From: CALWRM01 sp050309765
GTDB taxonomy: Bacteria; Bacillota; Clostridia; Christensenellales; UBA1750
Reading direction: 5' to 3'
Assembly: GCA_050309765.1 (NCBI GenBank)
Contig: JBNRMU010000116.1
Coordinates: forward strand, 1 to 26,844
DNA: 26,844 bases
Shown here: piece by piece, positions 1 through 7,794 of the stretch
How positions within the stretch are numbered: the stretch's first letter is position 1
Layout: every line of letters starts with the position of its first letter
Made by a program: the position numbers and the translations under genes
The notes under the pieces: generated by a model
What the model saw: only the letters and a program-made list of their open reading frames with translations
Database searches by the model: none
What the model was told of the DNA's origin: nothing

Positions 1-197
1 TTCATCATATGTCGTTTTTTCGTCTTAAAAGCATCTCTTTCAAGTCTAAAAACAAGAAAATCGACCGAAGTCTACACTCCGGCCGGAATCCGTCTTTGCG
101 CGAATGAGGATCACGATAGGTCCCGTCACCTGCAAAAGCATGGCGGCGGATATAAAGCGGGCGCGATAAGCCCGCTGCGCCCTTCAGTACAAGGCAT

Positions 198-233
198 AAA
201 AAAGCCGCCGCAGACGATATACAGCCTGCGGCG
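198..233 (-). terminator. Rho-independent terminator of tRNA-Trp
   Basis: Read on the minus strand, CGCCGCAG and CTGCGGCG form an 8-bp GC-rich stem, followed two bases later by six T. It lies just downstream of the encoded CCA end of tRNA-Trp, so it should end that transcript. A weaker 6-bp hairpin at 157-175 (GCGGGC/GCCCGC), followed by TTTATAT on the minus strand, could be a back-up. I see no convincing gene between position 1 and this terminator. Confidence 0.85.
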
Positions 234-237
234 ACAC

Positions 238-312
238 TGGCAGGGGAGACGCGATTCGAACACGCAACCGATGGTTTTGGAGACCATTGCTCTACCATTG
301 AGCCACTCCCCT
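238..312 (-). tRNA. tRNA-Trp (anticodon CCA), CCA end encoded
   Basis: The minus strand folds into a full cloverleaf. The acceptor stem is AGGGGAG with CTCCCCT (all seven pairs), the D arm is GCTC/GAGC, and the anticodon stem ATGGT/ACCAT closes the loop CTCCAAA, which gives anticodon CCA for the UGG codon. The T loop is TTCGAAT. The discriminator is G73, typical of bacterial tRNA-Trp, and the 3' CCA is encoded at 238-240. The loop carries A36-A37-A38, the sequence recognised by the i6A37 enzyme MiaA, which is encoded upstream on the same strand. It is a single tRNA with its own promoter and terminator. Confidence 0.96.
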
Positions 313-330
313 ACGCTCGGAACAAAAAAG

Positions 331-360
331 ATTATACTATACGGCCTTCCTTTGTGTCAA
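331..360 (-). promoter_or_regulatory. Consensus sigma-A promoter of tRNA-Trp
   Basis: On the minus strand TTGACA (355-360) and TATAAT (331-336) are both perfect consensus hexamers, with an 18-base spacer. The start of the mature tRNA (312) lies about 19 bases below the -10 box, which suits a short 5' leader removed by RNase P. Confidence 0.85.
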
Positions 361-393
361 TATGCAAATTCGCTTTTCGTCCCCGGGCAAAGG

Positions 394-425
394 CGGCGCC
401 CAAGGGGTTGGCCTGTCGGGCGCCG
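394..425 (-). repeat. GC-rich inverted repeat after the Cys-rich gene, possible weak terminator
   Basis: CGGCGCCC and GGGCGCCG form an 8-bp stem around a 16-base loop, 10 bases beyond the stop codon of the Cys-rich gene. On the minus strand it is followed by CCTTTGCCC rather than a clean T tract. It may attenuate or partly end the long mut/mia/hfq transcript, or protect its 3' end. Read-through into tRNA-Trp is possible. Confidence 0.4.
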
Positions 426-434
426 CGAAAAAAC

Positions 435-611
435 TCAGTCCTTGTCGTTGTCCATAAGCACGGCATCGATCATGATCTTGGCGTATTCCTCGCCCGTTTC
501 GATGCATTTGCCGCAGTTGTCGCAGACCTTGTCGGGGTCCAGGTCACACATCTCGCACTCGTGGCAGTGGATGCACAGGCGATCGTACAGCACGCATTCC
601 TTTTCCTGCAT
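435..611 (-). CDS. 58-aa Cys-rich mini-protein (probable metal or Fe-S binding), function unknown
   Basis: This short frame encodes 58 residues. It starts at ATG 611, with GGGGG eight bases upstream, and ends with TGA at 435. It holds eight cysteines: C6, then C13, C16, C19 and C22 (C-x2-C-x2-C-x2-C), then C30, C33 and C36 (C-x2-C-x2-C). The centre reads CDLDPDKVCDNCGKC. The rest is strongly acidic and there is no signal peptide or membrane segment, so it should be cytosolic. The pattern resembles a ferredoxin-like or zinc-ribbon site, but no known enzyme motif is present and I do not assign a function. It follows the PLP-enzyme gene by 22 bases on the same strand and is probably the last gene of the miaB-hfq operon. 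Similar small proteins seem familiar from other Clostridia, but only from memory. Confidence 0.8.
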   Translation of the reverse strand: MQEKECVLYDRLCIHCHECEMCDLDPDKVCDNCGKCIETGEEYAKIMIDAVLMDNDKD

Positions 612-633
612 ATCATTTTCCCCCTTTTAGGCC

Positions 634-1875
634 TTACGCAAACAGGCTTTTGACTGCTTCCATCAGGGCAAACTTCACATGGGCGTAGCTGAGCCCGCCC
701 TGCAGGTAGCCGATGTACGGCTCGCGCAGGGGCGCGTCGGCGCTGAGCTCTATGGAGGCGCCGGAAACGAAGGTGCCCGCCGCCATGATGACCTTATCCT
801 GGTAACCGGCCATATCCCAGGGCTCCGGCACCACAAAGCTGTCGATGGGCGAAGCATGCTGGATGGCCCGGCAGAAGCGGATCAGCGTCTCCTCGTTGCC
901 GAAACGGATGGCCTGGATGATGTCGCTGCGGGGCCTGTCCGGCTGCGGCGAAACGGCAAAGCCGAGCTTTTGAAACACGCAGCCTGCCAACGCCGCGCCG
1001 CGCACGGCCTGGGCCACCACGTGCGGGGCGAGGAAAAAGCCCTGGTAAAACGGCTCATACCCCGCGGCGTAGGAACCGAGCTCCGTGCCAATTCCGGGCG
1101 CGGTGAGGCGGTAGGCGCATCGTTCGACCAGTTCCGCCTTTCCCGCGATGTAGCCGCCCGTGGGCGCGATGCCGCCGCCGGGGTTTTTGATGAGGGAACC
1201 GGCCATGATGTCCGCGCCTACCTGTGTGGGCTCCTTCTCCTCCACAAATTCGCCGTAGCAGTTGTCCACCATCACGCAGACATCGGGACGGCACTCATGG
1301 ATAAAGGCGGCGATCCTGCCGATCTCGTCCACGCGCAGCGCGGGCCGCCAGGCATAGCCGCAGGAGCGCTGGATGTGGCAAAGCCGCAGCGTCTTTTCCT
1401 TGAGTTCTTCTTCCAGGGCGGCAAAGTCCACGCCGCTGTCCAGCAGCTTCAATTCGCGATAGCGCACGCCCAGCTCTTTCAGGCTGCCCTGGCCATGCTC
1501 GTTTTCGTTCAGACCGATCACGCTTTCCAGCGTGTCATAGGGGCGGCCGGATACGGCCAGCATGGTATCTCCCGGCCGCAGCAGGCCGAACAGGCACACC
1601 GCCAGCGCGTGCGTACCGGAGGCGAACATCGGCCGCACCAGGGCTGCCTGCGTGCCGAAAGCCTGCGCAAACACCTTTTCCAGGCCGTCTCTGCCGATAT
1701 CGCCGTTGCCATAGCCGTTGGTGGCGGCAAAGTGCTGCACGGCAATGCGCTGGCTGCGGAAGGCCTCCAGCACCCGGGCAAGGTTTTTTTCCTCCGTTTT
1801 TTCAATGCGCGAAAAGACAGGCAGAAGCTCCGCTTCCGCCTGATCGAATATGGTTTTGATTTGGTTTTCCGTCAT
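634..1875 (-). CDS. Methionine gamma-lyase-like PLP enzyme ('aluminium resistance' family, YnbB-like)
   Basis: 413 residues of the pyridoxal-phosphate fold-type I family annotated as methionine gamma-lyase-like or aluminium resistance protein (Bacillus YnbB). Visible marks are an N-terminal GYGNGDIGRDGLE stretch (about residues 54-66), RPMFASGTHA (81-90), a conserved Asp in VMVDNCYGEF (201-210), and the likely PLP lysine K230 in SLIKNPGGG. Related enzymes cleave the C-S bond of sulfur amino acids, but the true substrate of this subfamily is not settled. I start at ATG 1875 because the 14 extra upstream codons lie inside hfq. The start is 7 bases after the hfq stop, with GAGGAAG in the end of hfq as a rather distant ribosome site. 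The position next to hfq is conserved in Bacillus and Clostridia. Confidence 0.88.
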   Translation of the reverse strand: MTENQIKTIFDQAEAELLPVFSRIEKTEEKNLARVLEAFRSQRIAVQHFAATNGYGNGDIGRDGLEKVFAQAFGTQAALVRPMFASGTHALAVCLFGLLRPGDTMLAVSGRPYDTLESVIGLNENEHGQGSLKELGVRYRELKLLDSGVDFAALEEELKEKTLRLCHIQRSCGYAWRPALRVDEIGRIAAFIHECRPDVCVMVDNCYGEFVEEKEPTQVGADIMAGSLIKNPGGGIAPTGGYIAGKAELVERCAYRLTAPGIGTELGSYAAGYEPFYQGFFLAPHVVAQAVRGAALAGCVFQKLGFAVSPQPDRPRSDIIQAIRFGNEETLIRFCRAIQHASPIDSFVVPEPWDMAGYQDKVIMAAGTFVSGASIELSADAPLREPYIGYLQGGLSYAHVKFALMEAVKSLFA

Positions 1876-1882
1876 AGGTTGT

Positions 1883-2134
1883 CTATTCTTCCTCTCCCTG
1901 AGCATCGTCCTGTGCACCGTACTGAATAGCGCGCATGGGTGTTACGGTGGAAATGGCGTGCTTGTAGATCATCTGCTGTTTGCCGTCGCTTTCCAGCAGC
2001 ACGACAAAAGAGTCAAAGCCACGAATCACGCCCTTGAGAGGAACGCCGTTCATAAGGTGCATGGTCACGGGGACGCGCTCCCTACGAGCGCCGTTCAAAA
2101 TAATGTCCTGAAGGCCGACACCGCTTTTTGCCAC
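1883..2134 (-). CDS. hfq: RNA chaperone Hfq
   Basis: 83 residues, the usual length of a Gram-positive Hfq. The Sm1 part has LQDIIL near the N terminus, RERVPVTMHLMNG and LKGVIRGFDSFVVLL. The Sm2 motif is YKHAIST, preceded by ESDGKQQ; these residues build the hexamer ring that binds A-rich and U-rich RNA. The tail is short and acidic (DDAQGEEE). Two GTG codons could be the start. I prefer 2134 (MAKSGVG) because AGGTG lies six bases upstream; the GTG at 2143 would add only MFV and has a poor ribosome site. The gene sits between miaA (55-base gap) and the PLP-enzyme gene (7-base gap), as in many Clostridia. It probably has its own promoter at 2181-2189 besides read-through from upstream. Confidence 0.95.
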   Translation of the reverse strand: MAKSGVGLQDIILNGARRERVPVTMHLMNGVPLKGVIRGFDSFVVLLESDGKQQMIYKHAISTVTPMRAIQYGAQDDAQGEEE

Positions 2135-2180
2135 AACAAACACCTGCTTTCTTTTCTGTTTTATTTATTGACCCAATTCA

Positions 2181-2189
2181 ATTATACCA
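2181..2189 (-). promoter_or_regulatory. Extended -10 promoter for hfq
   Basis: On the minus strand TGGTATAAT is a perfect extended -10 element (TATAAT at 2181-2186, TG at 2188-2189). It begins immediately after the miaA stop codon and about 45 bases before the hfq start. No good -35 hexamer is present at 17 bases (TAGGAA), which is tolerated by extended -10 promoters. It would let hfq and the two genes after it be made independently of miaB-mutSL. Confidence 0.55.
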
Positions 2190-3140
2190 TTATTCGGGCA
2201 CATTTCCTAGGTAATATGAGTTTATTTTTTGAATAATTTGTTTTTTCTCTTTTTCTGCGCCCACATCGATCCAATGAATCTGCTCAATGGCCCGAAACCA
2301 GGTCATCTGCCGCTTGGCGTAGCGGCGCGTATTGCGCTTGAGCATTTCCACCGCCTGGGCATAGGAGCAGCTTTCCGTCAGGTATTGGACCAGCTCCTTA
2401 TAGCCGATGGCCTGCATGCTTTGACAATCAGGCGAAACGCCGCTTTGCAGAAGGCGGCGCGTCTCCTCCAGCAGGCCGGCGTCCAGCATCTGATCCACGC
2501 GGGCTTCGATCCTTTTGTAAAGCGCCTGCCTGTCCATGCAAAGGCCGATGATCGTGCAGTCATATTCACCCGGGGCGCGGCCCTTCTGCGCATCCTCCTG
2601 GCTGGACATTGGCCTGCCCGTGGTCTCGAATACCTCCAGGGCGCGGATCACGCGGCGCACGTTGTTGGGATGCAGAGCCTCAGCCGCCTTGGGATCGCGC
2701 AGCATCAGTTCTTTGTGCAAAGCATCGTTGCCATGCAGCGCCGCAAAACGTTCCCATTTTTCGCGCAGAGCCGTGTCCTCCTGCGCATCGGTAAAGCGCA
2801 TGTCATAGGCAAGAGCGCTGATATACAGCCCCGTGCCGCCCACGACAATGGGCAGCTTGCCCCTTGCGGCGATGTCCCCGATCGCACGCCCCGCGTCGCG
2901 CCTGTACAGCGCCACGGAATACTTCTCCCGCGGATCCAGCGTGTCGATCAGGTGGTGCGGTACCTGTGCGCGCTCCGCTTGCGTGGGCTTAGCGGTGCCG
3001 ATGTCCATACCGCGGTACAGCTGCATGGAGTCCGCGGAGATGATCTCGCCGGAAAGCTCCTTTGCCAGCTCTATGGAAAGGGCCGTCTTGCCCGTGGCTG
3101 TGGGGCCGGTCAGGATCAGTATCTTTTGCTTTTCGCTCAT
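2190..3140 (-). CDS. miaA: tRNA dimethylallyltransferase MiaA
   Basis: 316 residues, normal length. MiaA moves the dimethylallyl group of DMAPP onto A37 of tRNAs that read codons starting with U, giving i6A37. The P-loop is GPTATGKT (residues 12-19), followed by ISADSMQLYRGMDIGTAKP (34-52) with the conserved Asp and the DSMQ motif. VVGGTGLY and, near the C terminus, QAIGYKEL and KRQMTWFR are also family marks. The start codon overlaps the mutL stop by four bases (ATGA), so translation is coupled to mutL; no strong separate ribosome site is seen. MiaB, which thiolates and methylates the same base, is encoded in the same operon. Its other substrate, DMAPP, derives from the MEP pathway, whose first gene, dxs, lies at the far end of this window. 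Confidence 0.97.
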   Translation of the reverse strand: MSEKQKILILTGPTATGKTALSIELAKELSGEIISADSMQLYRGMDIGTAKPTQAERAQVPHHLIDTLDPREKYSVALYRRDAGRAIGDIAARGKLPIVVGGTGLYISALAYDMRFTDAQEDTALREKWERFAALHGNDALHKELMLRDPKAAEALHPNNVRRVIRALEVFETTGRPMSSQEDAQKGRAPGEYDCTIIGLCMDRQALYKRIEARVDQMLDAGLLEETRRLLQSGVSPDCQSMQAIGYKELVQYLTESCSYAQAVEMLKRNTRRYAKRQMTWFRAIEQIHWIDVGAEKEKKQIIQKINSYYLGNVPE

Positions 3141-5080
3141 TGGATGCGCTTGAATTTCCTTTCCAGCTCTCGTTTGGTCATCTTCATGAGGATGGGCCGG
3201 CCGTGCGGGCAGGTGAGCGGGATCGCCTCATCCTGTATCTGGTCGAGCAGATCGTTGAGTTCCGCATCGGAAAGCCTGTCGCCACCCTTGATGGCGCGCT
3301 TGCAGCTCATCTGCACCAGGCGATCGCGCTTCAAATCGAATTCGCGGATGCGGCCGATCTCTTCCAGGTTTTCCAGCAGGTCGGCCACAAAGGACTGCAC
3401 CATAGGTTCGCCCAGCAGCTGGGGCACGGCCAGCACGCGGAACACGCGCGGGCCAAAGCTTTCGATCTCAAAGCCCAGGGCCTCCAGCTGTTCCAAATTT
3501 TCAAACAGCAGCGCCTCCTCTTTGGGAGAGACATGGAACAGATAGGGCGTGAGCAGCGTCTGCGTGAGCCTTTCCTCCCCCAGGGACTTGCTGAAGCGCT
3601 CAAACAGCAGCCGCTCGTGCGCGGCATGCTGGTCGATGATGATGAACTCCTCGCCTTTGGAAATCAGAAGATAGGTCTCAAACAGCTGGCCGATGACGAC
3701 GGGCCGCAGCGCCTGCTGCAAAACGGTGGGCGCGGCGGGCGGCTGCGCGGACAAAGCCGGCTCCTGGCTTTCCGCGCTTTGCGGGGAAGGAGCAGGCGCA
3801 TTTTTGAACAGGGACAGCGGCAGATCGCCGCTCTCGCGCAAAGAACTGCTGCCGGTCATCGTCGGCATGTCAAAGGCGCGCTGCTCGTAGGGCGGCACAG
3901 CCTTTGGCAGCGGGTCTTCCATCGGCGGTATCCGGCCCTGCGCGCTCGGCAGGGGCGGCATATCCTCGTCCCGCGGGGGCGGAACAGGCTCCTCCATCTG
4001 CGGCATGGCTGCAGGCGGGGGTGTCTGCGGCACGGGCTCGCGCAGCGGCAGTTGCTCGGAGGATACGATAAAGCGCGGCGCGGGCGTTGCATGCGCGGGC
4101 GGGAAGGCCGTTTCCAGTATCTGCATAAGGTTTTCGCGGATGGGGAAATCCTCCTTGAAGCGCACCTCCAGCTTGGAGGGGTGCACGTTCACATCCACGC
4201 TCTCCAGCGGCACCTGGATATTCAGTACGCAGATGGGGAATTTGCCGATCATCACGCGTTCGCTCACGGCCTCCTCCACGATCTGGCTCAGCAGCGGCGA
4301 GCGGATGAAACGGCCGTTCAAAAAGAAGTATTCATAATTGCGGTTGGCCCTGGCGACGGAACCCACGCCGATCAGGCCAAAAAGGCCCACAGCGCCCTGG
4401 CTTCCCTCCACACGCTGCATCTCGTTTGCCGTTTCGCGGCCGAACACGCGGTAGACCACGGCGCGCAGATCGCCGCTGCCGGTGGTCTGGTACACGGTCT
4501 TGCCGTTGTTGATAAAGCGCAGCGCCACTTCCGGATGGCCAAGGGCAAGCTGCGCCGCAACCTCGGCCACATAGCCGGCCTCTACGGCCGTTTTGCGCAA
4601 AAACTTGCGGCGGGCAGGCGTATTGAAGAACAGGTCCTTGACCACAAAGGTCGTGCCAAGCGGGCAGCCGGCCTCGCGGATATCCTCGATTTTACCGGCG
4701 GAAAGGGTAAGCTTTACGCCGCTTTGCGCGTCTTTCACGCGGGTGGTGAGCTCTACCTTGGACACCGAGGCGATGGAAGGCAGGGCCTCGCCGCGGAAGC
4801 CCAGGCTCTGGATGCGCGTCAAATCGTCGCCGGAGCGGATCTTGGAGGTTGCGTGGCGCTCAAAGGCCAGGCGGCAGTCCTCCTGGGCGATGCCGCCGCC
4901 GTTGTCGGTCACGCGCAGGTAAGCGATGCCGCCGTCGCGTATCTCCAGCGTGATGGCCGTAGCGCCGGCGTCCAGCGAGTTTTCCATCAGTTCCTTGGCC
5001 ACGGAAGCGGGCCGCTCCACCACCTCGCCGGCGGCGATGCGGTTGGCTGTTAATTCATCGAGCATGCGGATTTTGCCCAT
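3137..5080 (-). CDS. mutL: DNA mismatch repair endonuclease MutL
   Basis: 647 residues. The N-terminal GHKL ATPase has ENSLDAGA (33-40), DNGGGI (59-64) and GFRGEAL (94-100). NVHPSKLEVRF closes the transducer domain near residue 300. A Pro-rich linker runs from about 328 to 452; inside it LPLSLF (420-425) resembles the QLSLF-type peptide that binds the beta clamp. The C-terminal domain has the metal-binding endonuclease motif DQHAAHERLLFE (483-494) and CPHGRP (624-629), so this should be a nicking MutL, as expected in a bacterium that does not use MutH. MutL links MutS-bound mismatches to strand incision. It starts 19 bases after the mutS stop with a GGGGGGAG ribosome site, and its stop overlaps miaA. 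Confidence 0.97.
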   Translation of the reverse strand: MGKIRMLDELTANRIAAGEVVERPASVAKELMENSLDAGATAITLEIRDGGIAYLRVTDNGGGIAQEDCRLAFERHATSKIRSGDDLTRIQSLGFRGEALPSIASVSKVELTTRVKDAQSGVKLTLSAGKIEDIREAGCPLGTTFVVKDLFFNTPARRKFLRKTAVEAGYVAEVAAQLALGHPEVALRFINNGKTVYQTTGSGDLRAVVYRVFGRETANEMQRVEGSQGAVGLFGLIGVGSVARANRNYEYFFLNGRFIRSPLLSQIVEEAVSERVMIGKFPICVLNIQVPLESVDVNVHPSKLEVRFKEDFPIRENLMQILETAFPPAHATPAPRFIVSSEQLPLREPVPQTPPPAAMPQMEEPVPPPRDEDMPPLPSAQGRIPPMEDPLPKAVPPYEQRAFDMPTMTGSSSLRESGDLPLSLFKNAPAPSPQSAESQEPALSAQPPAAPTVLQQALRPVVIGQLFETYLLISKGEEFIIIDQHAAHERLLFERFSKSLGEERLTQTLLTPYLFHVSPKEEALLFENLEQLEALGFEIESFGPRVFRVLAVPQLLGEPMVQSFVADLLENLEEIGRIREFDLKRDRLVQMSCKRAIKGGDRLSDAELNDLLDQIQDEAIPLTCPHGRPILMKMTKRELERKFKRIQ

Positions 5081-5099
5081 GGACTGTATCTCCCCCCTT

Positions 5100-7685
5100 T
5101 TACAGGTTTCTTGCCTTCTCGCGCAGGGTATACAACCTGTTGAGCGCGTCCATCGGCGTCATGGCGTTCACGTCCAGATCGGCGATCTCCTTGGCAAAGT
5201 CTAGCGCGCCGTATTCCATCAGGTTGACCTGTTCGGACGCGTTTTTGCGTTTTTTGCCCTGCAGTATGTTCTGGCTGATCTGCGCCGTAGCGTCGCTCAC
5301 CTCCAGCTTGGACATGATCTCCCTTGCCCGGGCGATCAGCGGTGCCGGCAGGCCGGCCAGGGACGCAACCTGTACGCCGAAGGAATGGTCCGCGCCGCCG
5401 CGCTTAATCTTGCGCAAAAAGATGATGTCCTCGCCGTGCTCCTTTACGTCGATGGAGTAGTTCACGGTGCCTTCCAGCCGCCCTTCCAGCTCGGACAGCT
5501 CGTGGTAGTGGGTGGCAAACAAGGTCTTTGCCCCCAGGCGGCGGTTGTTCGCGATGTATTCCACGCAGGCCCAGGCGATGGCCAGGCCGTCGAAGGTGGA
5601 GGTGCCGCGGCCGATCTCATCCAGTATGAGCAGGCTGCGCTTGGTGGCGCCGGCCAGTATCTGCGCCATCTCTCGCATCTCCACCATAAAGGTGGACTGG
5701 CCCGTGGCCAGATCGTCCGAAGCGCCCACGCGGGTGAACACCTGGTCGCACAAGGGGATGCGCGCGCTTTGCGCGGGTACAAAGCTGCCCATGTGCGCAA
5801 GGATGGTGATCAGGGCCACCTGGCGCATGTAGGTGGATTTGCCCGCCATGTTGGGGCCGGTGATGATGAGCAGGCGCCCCTGCTCGTCCAAGTGCGTATC
5901 GTTTGGCACAAAGGGCTCCGATGCAAGGTCCTCCACCACCGGATGGCGTCCGTCCTTGATCTGAAGATCAAAGCCCTCATGCAAAACGGGCTTGCAATAG
6001 TGCTTCTCGATCGCCAGCTGCGCAAGGGACTGCAGGGCGTCTATGGTCTTGATGCCCTCCGCGGTCTTCTGGAAGCGGCGGATGTGGTCGCACAGCTCCA
6101 GGCGGATGTCTGTAAACAGCTTGTATTCCAGCTTGACGGCCCGATCCTGGGCGGTCAGGATGCTCTCCTCCTGGCGCTTTAGCTCCTCCGTGGTGTAGCG
6201 CTCGCAGTTGGCAAGTGTCTGCCTGCGCACATAGCGATAGGGTACCTGATCCAGGAACGCCTTGGTGACCTCTATGTAGTAGCCGAATACCTTGTTGTAG
6301 CCGATCCTAAGGTTTTTGATGCCGGTGGCCTCGCGCTCGGCCTCCTCTATGCGGGCAAGCCATTCCCTTCCGCCGCCGGCCTGTGAGCGCAGTTCGTCCA
6401 GCTCCTGGTTGTATCCGGCCTTGATGATGCCGCCCTCGCGGATGGTGATGGGCGGATCCTCGGCGATTGCCCTCTCCAGAAGGCCGTACAGGTCCTCCAG
6501 CCCGTCCATCTGCTCAAGCAGCTCAACAATATAGGGATCATTCTCTTCCGCCAGCGCGCGCTTTAAAAGCGGCGTCTGGCCGATGGAGTTCTTCAGCGCC
6601 AGCAGGTCGCGCGCGTTCACGCTGCCGTAGGCCACGCGGCTGAGCAGGCGCTCGATGTCCTGCACACGGGACAAAAGCTCGCGCACTTCGTCCAGCCGCA
6701 GCTCATCCTGCGTCAGGGCTTCCACGGCGTCCTGTCGCTGACAAATGGCCGGGATCGAGCACAGCGGCTCCTCCAGCCACAGGCGCAGAAGCCTGCCGCC
6801 CATGGAGGTGCGGGTCTTGTCGATCAGCCCCAGCAGGCTCCCGTGCTTTTTGCGCGTCTGTAGGTTCTCGGTCAGCTCCAGATTGCGCCTTGCCGTATAG
6901 TCCAGCTGCATGTGGGTCTCGCGCTTGTAGATGATCAGGGAATTGATGTGGCGCAGGGCGTTTTTCTGCGTAAGGTCTAAGTATATCAGCAGCCCGTCCG
7001 CCGCCGCCAGGGCGGCGCCGAGGCGGGAAAGCCCGCGCGGTCTTTCCTTGAGCCTTTTGCGCAGGGCCTCAAGGCCATGTTCGCCGTCAAAGTCCTCGTC
7101 CGGTCGGATAACGGGCTTTATGGGCAGGTCGATCTTAGTAAAGGCCGGCGCGTCGCTGGCACAGATGAGCATCTCCCTTGGCTCTATGCGGGCAAGCTCG
7201 GCCAGTATCTGCTGGGGATTGTTCAGCCCCAGGGCGCAGACCAACTCGCCCGTGGATACGTCCGTATAGGCGTAGCCGATGCGGTCTTCTTCGATGAACA
7301 GCGACAGAAGGTAGTTGTTGCGCTTATCCTCCAGCATGCCGTCCTCTATCACCGTGCCCGGGGTGATGATGCGCACCACCTCGCGTTCGACCAGGCCCTT
7401 GGAAAGGGCGGGGTCGGTCATCTGCTCGCAGATGGCCACGTTGTAACCCTGCTCGATCAGCCGCTGCACGTAGCTGCTGACCGCGTGATAGGGCACGCCG
7501 CACATGGGCGCGCGCTCGGAAAGTCCGCAATCCCTGCCCGTTAAGGTGATGTCCAGCACGCGGGAAGCGAGCAGCGCGTCATCAAAGAACATCTCATAAA
7601 AATCGCCCAGGCGGTAGAACAGCAGGCAGTCCTTGTGCTGCTCCTTGACCGACAAATAGTGCTGCATCATGGGAGAGAGCGGCAT
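5100..7685 (-). CDS. mutS: DNA mismatch repair protein MutS
   Basis: 861 residues, full length. MutS clamps onto mismatches and small loops and recruits MutL. The mismatch-reading motif is F29-Y30-E31 in GDFYEMFFDDA. The C-terminal ABC-type ATPase has Walker A GPNMAGKS (610-617), the ST(F/M) loop near 664 and Walker B LLILDEIGRGTS (685-696), followed by ATHYHEL (724-730). The C terminus carries EQVNLMEYGA (818-827), at the place where many MutS proteins have the beta-clamp peptide QLSLF; here it is degenerate. DVNAMTPMDALN is the usual terminal helix region. AGGTG lies just upstream of the start. It follows ylbF after 109 bases and precedes mutL after 19 bases on the same strand. Confidence 0.98.
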   Translation of the reverse strand: MPLSPMMQHYLSVKEQHKDCLLFYRLGDFYEMFFDDALLASRVLDITLTGRDCGLSERAPMCGVPYHAVSSYVQRLIEQGYNVAICEQMTDPALSKGLVEREVVRIITPGTVIEDGMLEDKRNNYLLSLFIEEDRIGYAYTDVSTGELVCALGLNNPQQILAELARIEPREMLICASDAPAFTKIDLPIKPVIRPDEDFDGEHGLEALRKRLKERPRGLSRLGAALAAADGLLIYLDLTQKNALRHINSLIIYKRETHMQLDYTARRNLELTENLQTRKKHGSLLGLIDKTRTSMGGRLLRLWLEEPLCSIPAICQRQDAVEALTQDELRLDEVRELLSRVQDIERLLSRVAYGSVNARDLLALKNSIGQTPLLKRALAEENDPYIVELLEQMDGLEDLYGLLERAIAEDPPITIREGGIIKAGYNQELDELRSQAGGGREWLARIEEAEREATGIKNLRIGYNKVFGYYIEVTKAFLDQVPYRYVRRQTLANCERYTTEELKRQEESILTAQDRAVKLEYKLFTDIRLELCDHIRRFQKTAEGIKTIDALQSLAQLAIEKHYCKPVLHEGFDLQIKDGRHPVVEDLASEPFVPNDTHLDEQGRLLIITGPNMAGKSTYMRQVALITILAHMGSFVPAQSARIPLCDQVFTRVGASDDLATGQSTFMVEMREMAQILAGATKRSLLILDEIGRGTSTFDGLAIAWACVEYIANNRRLGAKTLFATHYHELSELEGRLEGTVNYSIDVKEHGEDIIFLRKIKRGGADHSFGVQVASLAGLPAPLIARAREIMSKLEVSDATAQISQNILQGKKRKNASEQVNLMEYGALDFAKEIADLDVNAMTPMDALNRLYTLREKARNL

Positions 7686-7731
7686 GTCGTTTCACCTCAA
7701 AAAAGCAAGTATGCGACCGGCATTTGGAAAT

Positions 7732-7755
7732 CCGGCCATTGCAAGACAGGGCCGG
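7732..7755 (-). repeat. Inverted repeat in the ylbF-mutS gap
   Basis: CCGGCC and GGCCGG form a perfect 6-bp stem around a 12-base loop, in the middle of the 109-base space before mutS. No T tract follows on either strand, so it is not a standard terminator. It could be a processing site or a stabilising hairpin for the mutSL part of the transcript. In a GC-rich genome such a short repeat may also be chance. Confidence 0.3.
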
Positions 7756-7794
7756 GTTGGCTTACGCCTTGGCCCGACCCCTGGATGGTTTCTC

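Noticed and set aside
5..197. GC-rich hairpin at 157-175 as part of a second RNA gene
   Set aside because: No tRNA cloverleaf or other RNA fold could be built around it; at most it is a weak second terminator.
5..298. 97-codon minus-strand frame over tRNA-Trp
   Set aside because: It contains the tRNA and its terminator and has no coding features. The 31-codon frame near 50-140 also lacks a ribosome site.
679..1929. 416-codon plus-strand frame opposite the PLP-enzyme gene
   Set aside because: Antisense shadow; its composition does not look like a folded protein and hfq is real on the minus strand at its end.
3062..5053. 663-codon open frame on the plus strand opposite mutL
   Set aside because: It mirrors the codon bias of mutL (GC-rich third positions), has no family features and no ribosome site. 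MutL is certain on the other strand.
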